Source: an uncultured Flavobacteriaceae bacterium (GTDB lineage Bacteria; Bacteroidota; Bacteroidia; Flavobacteriales; Flavobacteriaceae). From it: a stretch of DNA of 32,208 bases. The stretch is taken from contig CAJXVL010000004.1 in assembly GCA_913061205.1 (NCBI GenBank), forward strand, positions 1-32,208. The letters run 5' to 3'. Below are positions 24,596-32,208 of the stretch, piece by piece (within the stretch, counting starts at the first letter, position 1; every line of letters begins with the position of its first letter). A program made the position numbers and the translations under genes. The notes beneath the pieces were generated by a model. That model had not been told where the DNA came from and did not search any database. It worked only from the letters and a program-made list of their open reading frames with translations.

Positions 24596-27040
24596 ATGAT
24601 GCAGCGTTTATATAAATTTCTTCCCCATTTTATTGTTTTAGTTTTATTTGTGATCATTTCTTTGGCCTATTTTAGTCCAGTATTGCAAGGGAAAAAAATT
24701 TTTCAAAGTGATATTGTTCAATATACTGGAATGGCTAAACAGCAAAATGATTTTAGAAAATCAACTGGTAAAGAAACATATTGGACCAATGCTGCTTTTG
24801 GAGGAATGCCAACCTATCAATTAGGAGCGAAATATCCACACAACTACATTAAGAAATTAGACCTTAGGCTCCGGTTTTTACCTAGACCTGCGGATTATTT
24901 ATTTCTGTACTTTATTGGGATGTATATTTTGTTTTTAGTTTTAAAACTAGATTATAAATTGGCATTCGTAGGTGCTTTAGCATTTGGGTTTTCCACCTAT
25001 TTAATAATTATTTTGGGAGTTGGTCATAATGCTAAAGCCCATGCAATTGCCTATATGCCATTGGTATTAAGTGGAATATTATTAGCATTAAGAGGCAATT
25101 ATTTAAAAGGATTTATACTAACTACAATTGCCATGGCTTTGGAATTGGTTGCCAATCACTTTCAAATGACTTATTATTTATTATTAGTAGTCTTAGTCAT
25201 AGGTCTAGTTTATATGATCGACTCCTATAAAAAGAAAAAATTACCTATCTTTTTTAAAGGTGTAGGTGTTTTAGTGGTGGCGGTTGTTTTTGCTATTGGT
25301 CTTAATGCTACCAATATATTAGCAACCAAAGAATATGCCGACACGTCAACTCGTGGAAAAAGTGAATTGACTATCAACTCTGATGGAAGTTCTAAGGAAG
25401 CGAATAAAGGCCTAGATTATGATTATATAACAGAATATAGTTATGGAAAATTAGAAAGTTTTAATTTATTTATTCCAAGATTTATGGGAGGAGGCTCATC
25501 AGAACCTTTACCGGATAACCCTAAATCAATGAATGCTATTATGCAATTGGGTGCTTCTCCACAGGAGGCAAATCAAATTTTAAATCAAGTGCCTATGTAT
25601 TGGGGAGATCAACCCATTGTTGCTGCACCTGCTTATATAGGAGCTATTATTGTTTTCTTGGCAATTCTTGCTTTGTTTTTAATTAAAGGCAAATTAAAAT
25701 GGTGGTTAGTTACAGGTATTATATTGAGCTTACTCTTATCTTGGGGTAAAAATTTCAGCATACTCACCGACTTTTTTATTGAATACATTCCATTATATAA
25801 TAAATTTAGGGCAGTTTCATCGATACAGGTATTATTAGAATTATTAATGCCTATACTAGCTATTTTAGGCCTGCAACAGTTCTTTTTTAATAGCTCTATA
25901 ACCTCCGAAAAAAAGAAAAAAACCTTATTATATGCTAGTGGGATTAGCACTGGAATAGCTGTTGTATTTATCTTGTTTAAATCGATATTATTTGATTTTT
26001 CCAGTCCTTATGATTCCTATTTTATAAAGGATTTAGGTCCTGATTTTGTGGACGCTATGAAAGAAGACCGGATGACTTTATTCACTAATGATGCCATTCG
26101 ATCATTAGTTTTGGTTGTTTTGTCTGCCGGAGTTTTATGGTTTTTCTTGAAAGCAAAATTAAAACAAGGAACAGCGATCGCATTATTTGCATTATTAATT
26201 TTAATCGATTTGGTTGGGGTTGATAGGCGTTATGTAAATAGCGATGATTTTGTAGTAGCAAGAGTTATGACGCATCCTTTTCAGGAAAATTTTGCAGATA
26301 AAGAAATTTTAAAAGATACAGATTACTTTCGTGTATACGATGTTACTTCAAGCCCTTTTAATAGTGGGCGAGCAAGTTTTTATCACAATGCTTTGGGAGG
26401 ATATCACGCTGCAAAACCTGCTCGTATTCAGGATGTCGATAATTTTTATTTAAGTAAGGGTGATCTTGGAATTTTAAATATGATGAATGTTCGATATATC
26501 ATTACTAAAGGTAAAGGTGGTACAAAAGTTCCTCAACGCAATCCCTATGCAAATGGACCAGCTTGGTTTGTAGAAAATGTAATGATCGCTGAAAACGCAA
26601 ATGAAGAGTTGTTATTGCTTGATAGTTTAGATACAAAAAGAACCGCTATTATTCATCAAGAATTTTCCCAAAAATTACCTTTGGAAAATATAGAACGAGA
26701 CTCGACAGCAACTATAAGCTTAAAGAGTCATGCTCCTAATTATTTGGTATATGAATCCTCCACGGTATCTCCACAATTAGCACTTTTCTCTGAAGCTTAT
26801 TATTCAAACGGTTGGAACGCCTATTTAGATGGTCAACCAGTAACACATTTTAGAGCTAATTATCTGCTGCGTGCTATGAAAATACCAGAAGGTAACCATA
26901 CCATTGAATATAAGTTTGAACCTGCAGTTGTTGCCATAGGAAGTAAAATTTCTTTAGCGACTAGCGCATTGTTTTTATTGGTATTGCTAGGGGCTATATT
27001 TTATAATTATAGAAAAAAAGAAACGCTCATCAATGAATAA
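24596..27040 (+). CDS. YfhO family membrane protein
   Basis: The 814-residue protein is a GT-C-like multipass membrane protein. It has about a dozen hydrophobic segments, starting FIVLVLFVIISLAYFSPVL, with others around residues 95-165, 185-235, 340-400, 430-470 and 505-545. A large soluble region precedes a last helix near the C-terminus (ISLATSALFLLVLLGAIF). The YfhO hallmarks are HNAKAHAIAYMPLVLSGI after the first helices and the late segment GWNAYLDGQPVTHFRANYLLRA. Gram-positive YfhO proteins act in glycosylation of teichoic acids using lipid-linked sugars. In Bacteroidota the acceptor is not known. The glycosyltransferase gene begins 6 nt after its stop, so they likely work together. Confidence 0.92.
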   Translation: MMQRLYKFLPHFIVLVLFVIISLAYFSPVLQGKKIFQSDIVQYTGMAKQQNDFRKSTGKETYWTNAAFGGMPTYQLGAKYPHNYIKKLDLRLRFLPRPADYLFLYFIGMYILFLVLKLDYKLAFVGALAFGFSTYLIIILGVGHNAKAHAIAYMPLVLSGILLALRGNYLKGFILTTIAMALELVANHFQMTYYLLLVVLVIGLVYMIDSYKKKKLPIFFKGVGVLVVAVVFAIGLNATNILATKEYADTSTRGKSELTINSDGSSKEANKGLDYDYITEYSYGKLESFNLFIPRFMGGGSSEPLPDNPKSMNAIMQLGASPQEANQILNQVPMYWGDQPIVAAPAYIGAIIVFLAILALFLIKGKLKWWLVTGIILSLLLSWGKNFSILTDFFIEYIPLYNKFRAVSSIQVLLELLMPILAILGLQQFFFNSSITSEKKKKTLLYASGISTGIAVVFILFKSILFDFSSPYDSYFIKDLGPDFVDAMKEDRMTLFTNDAIRSLVLVVLSAGVLWFFLKAKLKQGTAIALFALLILIDLVGVDRRYVNSDDFVVARVMTHPFQENFADKEILKDTDYFRVYDVTSSPFNSGRASFYHNALGGYHAAKPARIQDVDNFYLSKGDLGILNMMNVRYIITKGKGGTKVPQRNPYANGPAWFVENVMIAENANEELLLLDSLDTKRTAIIHQEFSQKLPLENIERDSTATISLKSHAPNYLVYESSTVSPQLALFSEAYYSNGWNAYLDGQPVTHFRANYLLRAMKIPEGNHTIEYKFEPAVVAIGSKISLATSALFLLVLLGAIFYNYRKKETLINE

Positions 27041-27046
27041 TAAACC

Positions 27047-28330
27047 ATGAAAAGAGCACTTGTCATTACTTATTATTGGCCACCAGCAGGAGGTCCAGGT
27101 GTTCAAAGATGGCTTAAATTTGTTACTTATTTTAAAGAATTTGGAATTGAACCTGTAGTTTTTATTCCGGATAACCCTCATTATCCATTGCAGGATAAAA
27201 GTATTGTTTCTGAAATACCTGAAGGAATAGAAATAATTAGGTTTCCAATTAAAGAGCCTTATGGATTTGCCAAAATATTTTCAAAAAAGAAAACAAACCA
27301 AGTAAGTAGTGGTATTATAACGAACAAGAATCAATCTGTTTTAGAAAAATTATTATTATGGATTCGAGGTAATTTCTTTATTCCAGATGCAAGGATAGGA
27401 TGGGTAAAACCCGCTGTAGGCTTTTTGAAGGAGTATCTTGCTAAAAATGATATGGATATTGTTATAAGTTCAGGTCCTCCTCATAGTTTGCATTTAATTG
27501 GAATGGCATTAAAAGAGGAACTGGGAATAAAATGGGTAGCAGATTTTAGAGATCCTTGGACGACTATTCATTATCATCAATCACTTCGATTAAATAAAAG
27601 AGCTCAAAAAAAGCATTTAAAATTAGAATCTAAAGTATTAAATAATTCAGATTTAGTGGTGGTAACTAGCGCAAGAACTAAAAAAGAATTTCAAAAAATC
27701 ACATCGGTACCTATCGAAGTTATTAGTAATGGATATGATATTTTAGAAAAAATAGAACCTAATTTAGATGCTCAATTTTCAATAGCACATATTGGTTCTT
27801 TATTAACCAATAGAAATCCAGAATTATTATGGGAAATTCTATCAGAATTAAAAGATGAAAACAAAGTATTTTCTAAGAATTTGCTTATTAAATTAGTAGG
27901 GGCAGTAAGCGAGGATGTTTTAGAAAGCCTCGCAGCTTTAGGATTAACAGAAAATTATAAAACCTTGGGCTATGTTTCACATCAGGAAGCTATTCAAATT
28001 CAACATGATGCACAAGTATTATTATTAGTTGAAATGGACAGTCCAGAAACTAAATCTATTATTCCTGGAAAATTGTTTGAATATGTTGCTGCAAATAGGC
28101 CCATTCTGGCTATAGGACCTGAAGGTAGTGATGTGGAAGGGATTATTAAAGAAACGAATACTGGAGTGTATTTTAAGTATACTGATAAAAAAAAGTTAAA
28201 ACAACAACTACAACTTTATTACGAAGCCTATTTAAAAGCTAATTTAAATGTTAATTCTAAAAACATTGAAAAATACAGCAGAAGTGCATTGACTAAAAGT
28301 TTAAGTACGATATTATTAAATATTAAATAA
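27047..28330 (+). CDS. Glycosyltransferase family 4 protein
   Basis: The 427-residue protein has a GT-B fold. The N-terminal domain begins KRALVITYYWPPAGGPGVQR, with the glycine-rich acceptor loop. The linker region shows SSGPPHSLHLIGMALK and WVADFRDPW. The C-terminal nucleotide-sugar domain contains IAHIGSLLTNRNPELLWEIL, KTLGYVSHQEAIQIQ, and IIPGKLFEYVAANRPILAIG with the conserved Lys and Glu of GKLFEY. It transfers a sugar from a nucleotide donor in the cytoplasm to an unknown acceptor. It is coupled to yfhO by 6 nt and is followed by a terminator-like hairpin. Confidence 0.93.
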   Translation: MKRALVITYYWPPAGGPGVQRWLKFVTYFKEFGIEPVVFIPDNPHYPLQDKSIVSEIPEGIEIIRFPIKEPYGFAKIFSKKKTNQVSSGIITNKNQSVLEKLLLWIRGNFFIPDARIGWVKPAVGFLKEYLAKNDMDIVISSGPPHSLHLIGMALKEELGIKWVADFRDPWTTIHYHQSLRLNKRAQKKHLKLESKVLNNSDLVVVTSARTKKEFQKITSVPIEVISNGYDILEKIEPNLDAQFSIAHIGSLLTNRNPELLWEILSELKDENKVFSKNLLIKLVGAVSEDVLESLAALGLTENYKTLGYVSHQEAIQIQHDAQVLLLVEMDSPETKSIIPGKLFEYVAANRPILAIGPEGSDVEGIIKETNTGVYFKYTDKKKLKQQLQLYYEAYLKANLNVNSKNIEKYSRSALTKSLSTILLNIK

Positions 28331-28415
28331 AAAAACTCCATTATATAATTAACAGTATGTAAAATATAAGCTGAGAGTGTTGGTAATCGATAAAATAAAT
28401 AGTGCGTAGAATTAT

Positions 28416-28450
28416 AAAATCCGCCTTCAATTAATATGAAGACGGATTTT
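28416..28450 (+). terminator. Terminator-like hairpin after the glycosyltransferase gene
   Basis: AAAATCCG-C-CTTCA pairs with TGAAG-A-CGGATTTT around a 7-nt loop, with one C-A mismatch. It ends in TTTT. It lies 86 bp after the glycosyltransferase stop. Confidence 0.65.
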
Positions 28451-28480
28451 AAAAACTAACCAACCAAAAATTATTAACTT

Positions 28481-28510
28481 ATGAAAAGTATACTATCTAC
28501 TTTATATTAA
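28481..28510 (+). pseudogene. Possible relic of a secreted-protein gene start
   Basis: ATGAAAAGTATACTATCTAC reads M-K-S-I-L-S-T-L-Y and then stops at 28508. It is preceded by an A/C-rich leader (AACTAACCAACC...TTAACTT) of the kind seen before outer-membrane and secreted protein genes in Bacteroidota. No continuation is seen in other frames before the next gene, so it is at best a decayed 5' fragment or chance. Confidence 0.25.
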
Positions 28511-28560
28511 TATATTGTCAATCACCGTGCCGTAAAACATGTATATAAATGGTTTAGTAT

Positions 28561-29424
28561 TTATTTAACAATAAATTTATCAGTTTTAATATGCAGTCCT
28601 TTGCTATAAACTTGATAAAAATAAAGTCCGTTTTCATAGTCCATAGAATTGATGATGTAATTATTTGAAGAGATATTTTCAGTTTTAATTAATTGTCCCG
28701 AAATAGTATAAATTTTAATTTGGTCTATTTCAGCTTCGATTGGAAGTTGTAAAATAGATTTATTAATGACTGGATTTGGATAGAGAATAATACGATTCAG
28801 GTTAAATTTATCAATAAAAAGAATTGGAGGATCACATTGATTAAAGTCGTTAAAATAAGTCACATTATTATTTTCTGAAAAACAAGTCATAGTGCTGTAA
28901 AAATCATAATTATATCCAAAGGGGACAAGACCGTTTGTTGAGCCTATACCTTCAATCCATTGTTCAAAATATCCAATGGGCTCTCCAAAGATATCATAGC
29001 CTTCTAAAGTGATAACTTTTCTATTTGCTCCTGCAATAAACGCTGTGTAAACTTCAATTATATGATAACTGCCGAGGGTACCACCACCTCCACCTAAACA
29101 AAAATAATCCTCTGTTAAAATAGCTCCAACTTCAAGATTTAAATCAATCATCACCTTTTCATCGTTTAAGTCTTCTTCAAAACTAAAAATCACACCATTT
29201 TCTTCTCTTAGTCTGCAATTTGTTAGTTCGCCATCACGATATATTTTTTTATATGTTTTTCCATTAATTATTTCTTCACCAAAAATCATTATACTATCAA
29301 GACCTACATAACCGCCGGACCAAAAAGACCAATGTACTATAGTCCAACTATTATTTTCATTTAATGTTGGTATTTGTGAATAAGAAATAAGTGAAATAAA
29401 ATAAATAAGTATGGAAAGTCTCAT
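28561..29424 (-). CDS. T9SS type A sorting domain protein
   Basis: The 287-residue protein has a signal peptide (MRLSILIYFISLISYSQ). An uncharacterised middle domain carries a Gly run (CLGGGGGTLG), WFSGG-like aromatic patches and FEQWIEGIGSTNGLVPFGY. A C-terminal type IX sorting domain covers about residues 213-287. It opens with RIILYPNPVINKSILQLP, continues through IKIYTISGQLIKTENI and ends with NGLYFYQVYSKG and KFIVK. The C-terminal domain directs export across the outer membrane and attachment or release at the cell surface. The cargo function is unknown. It stands alone, downstream of uvrA on the same strand. Confidence 0.92.
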   Translation of the reverse strand: MRLSILIYFISLISYSQIPTLNENNSWTIVHWSFWSGGYVGLDSIMIFGEEIINGKTYKKIYRDGELTNCRLREENGVIFSFEEDLNDEKVMIDLNLEVGAILTEDYFCLGGGGGTLGSYHIIEVYTAFIAGANRKVITLEGYDIFGEPIGYFEQWIEGIGSTNGLVPFGYNYDFYSTMTCFSENNNVTYFNDFNQCDPPILFIDKFNLNRIILYPNPVINKSILQLPIEAEIDQIKIYTISGQLIKTENISSNNYIINSMDYENGLYFYQVYSKGLHIKTDKFIVK

Positions 29425-29488
29425 AATTATGGGATTAATAGCAAAGTTGTAAAAATTTTACTTTTAAACTATGACAATAGTCAGTTTC

Positions 29489-32157
29489 CTATAATTTCTC
29501 AGATAAATAAGTTGCCGTATATGACTTTTTGTTTTTAGCAACTTCTTCTGGAGTACCTTGAATCATAAGTTTACCTCCTTTTTCTCCACCGTCTTTTCCT
29601 AAATCAATGATATGATCCGCACACTTAATTAAATCGATATTATGTTCTACAACGATTACCGTATGCCCTTTATCTAATAATGCGTAAAATGATTTTAATA
29701 ACTTATTGATGTCATGAAAATGTAAACCGGTTGTAGGTTCATCAAATATAAAAAGTGTTTTTTCTTTGCTAGTTCCTTTTATTAAAAACGAAGCTAGTTT
29801 AATTCGCTGTGCTTCACCACCCGAGAGGGTAGAAGAGCTTTGTCCTAACTGAACATAACCCAAACCTACCTCTTGTAAGGGTTGCAATTTAGTAGTGATT
29901 TTTTTTTCACCATTAGTTTTGAAAAAAGAAATAGCATCATCTACCGTCATGTGTAAAATGTCATGAATGCTTTTATTATAAAAGTTAACCTCTAAAACTT
30001 CTTTTTTAAATCGTTTTCCTTTACAAGCATCACATTCTAAATGAACATCTGCCATAAATTGCATTTCGATCGTAATTTCTCCTTCACCTTTACACTTTTC
30101 ACAACGTCCTCCATCTACATTAAATGAGAAATGTTTAGGCTTATAACCTCTAATGTCAGACAGTTTTTGGTTTGAAAATAAACTTCTAATGTCATCATAT
30201 GCTTTTATGTAGGTCACTGGATTAGACCTGCTAGAGCGTCCAATTGGATTTTGATTTACAAATTCTACCTTTTTAATACTTGAATAGTCTCCTTCTAATT
30301 TGGTAAATTGTCCTGGCTTTTCGCCATAGCCTCCCACTGCTTTTAACATTGCTGGATATAGTATGTTCTTAACTAAGGTACTTTTTCCACTCCCAGATAC
30401 TCCAGTTATAGCTGTAAAACAGCCTAAAGGAAATACTACGTCAATATTTTTTAAATTATTATGACGTGCGCCAATCAAACGAATACTATTTTTAGAAACT
30501 CTTCTTTTTGCTGGAACCTCAATGGTAAGTGTTCCGTTTAAATAGTTAGCAGTTAGTGAGTTTGATTTTAGTAATTTACTGTAATTTCCTGTAGCAACAA
30601 CTTCACCACCAAAACTACCAGCCTCAGGTCCAATATCAATTATCTCATCTGCTGCTTTCATGATGTCTTCATCATGTTCCACAACTATGACTGTATTGCC
30701 TAAATCACGAAGCGATTTTAAAACTTCTATCAGACGTTCAGTATCTTTGGGATGTAAACCAATACTAGGTTCATCTAGTATATACATAGAACCCACTAGG
30801 CTACTACCTAAAGAAGTTGCTAAATTGATTCGTTGTGACTCGCCTCCAGATAAAGTATTTGATTTTCTATTTAATGATAAATAGCTAAGTCCTACATTAC
30901 TTAAAAATTCCAATCGATTATTAATTTCTATCAATAGTCTTTTTGCAACTTTCTGATCATATTTGTTAAGTGCTAAATTATTGAAAAACACTTTTACTTT
31001 ATCTAATGGTAATGCAACTAATTCTTGAATAGATACTCCGTTTACCTTCACATAACCAGCTTCTTTTCTTAGTCTTTTACCATTACAATTATTACATTTC
31101 GTCTTTCCTCTATAACGAGAAAGCATCACACGATTTTGAATTTTATAACTTTTAGAAGTTAAGTCTTGAAAGAATTCATTCAATCCCGTAAAGTGTTTAT
31201 TACCTTCCCATACCAATTTTTTTTGTTCTTCTGAAAGTTCAAACCAAGGTTTGTGAATTGGGAAATCAAATTTATAGGCTGCATTTACAAATTGATCACG
31301 GTACCAACTCATGGACTCTCCACGCCAAGGAAAAACAGCATTTTCAAAAACGGATAATGCGGTGTTAGGAACCACTAATTCGTCATCAATACCAACAACA
31401 TCTCCATAGCCTTCGCAAGTTTCGCAAGCGCCATAAGGATTGTTAAAACTGAATAAATGGACATTTGGAGTTAAAAATGTAATTCCATCTGCTTCAAAGC
31501 GATTGTTAAACTCTTTGGTCGAATTGTCGGATAAATTTTCAATATATAAGATTCCTTTTCCTTCAAAAAAAGCAATTTGAACAGCGTCTGCCAATCTATT
31601 GATGAAATCTTCATCATTTTTAGTAATGACTCGGTCTACCACTAAATGCATGGTTTTTGGAAGTGATTTTCCTTTTAATTCATCCAGTCTAAGAATGGTA
31701 TTGTCTATCTTAATTCTTGCATATCCTTGTTGTAATAAGGCTAGTAATTTATTTTCAATAGCCCTTCCTTCTTCTAAATGAATAGGAGTGAGGAGGAGTA
31801 ATTTTTCACCTTCTGGAAATTGTTTGATGTAGTTGATAACATCAGAAATAGTGTCTTTTTTTACTTCTTTACCGGAAATTGGAGAAATTGTTTTTCCAAT
31901 ACGCGTAAATAATAATTTTAAATAATCATAGATTTCTGTTGTGGTACCAACTGTAGATCTAGGATTTGTAGAGTTTACCTTTTGTTCAATTGCAATTGCA
32001 GGAGATATTCCTTTAATCGCATCTACTTTGGGTTTGTTTAGTCTTCCAAGAAATTGTCTTGCATAGGAAGATAAACTTTCTACATACCTTCTTTGACCTT
32101 CTGCATATAGGGTGTCAAATGCTAAACTTGACTTTCCGCTACCTGACAAGCCGGTGA
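29489..32157 (-). CDS. uvrA: Excinuclease ABC subunit A, N-terminus missing
   Basis: The 889 visible residues cover nearly all of UvrA. The first ATPase starts with VTGLSGSGKSSLAFDTLYAEG at the very break, and LSGGESQRINLATSLG with ILDEPSIGLHPKD follows mid-protein. The second ATPase has GVSGSGKSTL, LSGGEAQRIKLA and IFDEPTTGLHFHD. Zinc-module cysteines are seen in CETCEGYG, CNNCNGK, and CEKCKGEG...CDACKGK. UvrA dimers detect bulky DNA lesions and load UvrB. About 25 residues before the Walker A motif are missing because adapter sequence replaces the genome from 32158. A TTG in GLSG is not the real start. Confidence 0.97.
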
Positions 32158-32208
32158 CTGTCTCTTATACACATCTGACGCTGCCGACGACTCCTTACGT
32201 GTAGATCT
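32158..32208 (+). other. Illumina Nextera adapter sequence, not genomic
   Basis: CTGTCTCTTATACACATCT (32158-32176) is the 19-bp transposase mosaic end. GACGCTGCCGACGA (32177-32190) is the rest of the Nextera i5-side read primer site. CTCCTTAC (32191-32198) is the reverse complement of index S505 (GTAAGGAG). GTGTAGATCT (32199-32208) is the start of the P5 sequence. The order is exactly that of adapter read-through. Confidence 0.98.

Noticed and set aside
25633..25950. 105-codon ORF antisense to yfhO
   Set aside because: It is a shadow of a strongly conserved membrane-protein gene with no features of its own.
32158..32176. A Tn5/IS50 mosaic end marking a transposon insertion in uvrA
   Set aside because: It is followed directly by primer site, index and P5 sequence, so it is library adapter, not a mobile element.

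Overview
The base composition is AT-rich, start codons generally lack Shine-Dalgarno sequences, and several genes are preceded by the Bacteroidota -7 element TAnnTTTG. Together with the gene content (T9SS type A sorting domain, DUF4290, DUF2911, DUF4834, START-like protein, lipoproteins with D/N-rich N-termini) this points to a member of the Flavobacteriaceae. It is an ordinary chromosomal window. I see no phage, IS element, CRISPR array or rRNA. Both ends are contig breaks. The left end cuts a lipoprotein gene. The right end cuts uvrA, and its last 51 bases are not genomic: they are Illumina Nextera adapter read-through.

Layout. 1-743: a truncated lipoprotein, a small membrane protein and a tRNA-Met(CAT), all on the minus strand. 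978-2276: a START-like protein and a class IV PLP enzyme (plus). 2273-6807: yqgE, HU, and an overlapping ATPase-recQ-fmt operon (minus). 6887-9294: DUF493, DUF4290 and murA (plus). 9301-10166: a coiled-coil membrane protein and a mono-cluster 4Fe-4S protein (minus). 10369-11229: a DUF2911 protein behind a 15-bp inverted repeat that covers its promoter. 11282-12389: prfB with an intact programmed +1 frameshift (minus). 12670-16748: secreted zinc metalloprotease, unknown secreted protein and threonine aldolase (plus). 16936-19071: an oligopeptidase-B-like lipoprotein. 19139-21579: a cysteine-synthase-like enzyme and an alpha-oxoamine synthase. 21587-24139: outer-membrane barrel, GNAT-like acyltransferase and cupin lipoprotein (minus operon). 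24238-28330: DUF4834, YfhO and a family 4 glycosyltransferase. 28561-29424: a T9SS cargo protein. 29489-32157: uvrA.

The most interesting biology is the 19-24 kb region. A CysK/CBS-fold PLP enzyme next to an alpha-oxoamine synthase fits the first two steps of sulfonolipid (capnine) synthesis: cysteate synthase and cysteate fatty-acyltransferase. The convergent GNAT-like protein is a candidate N-acyltransferase for the same lipid. This is inference from family and context. Other notable points are the RF2 recoding site with a strong AGGAGG in a lineage that hardly uses Shine-Dalgarno, an Asp in place of the fosfomycin-target Cys in MurA, and a terminator hairpin whose T-tract runs straight into the next start codon.
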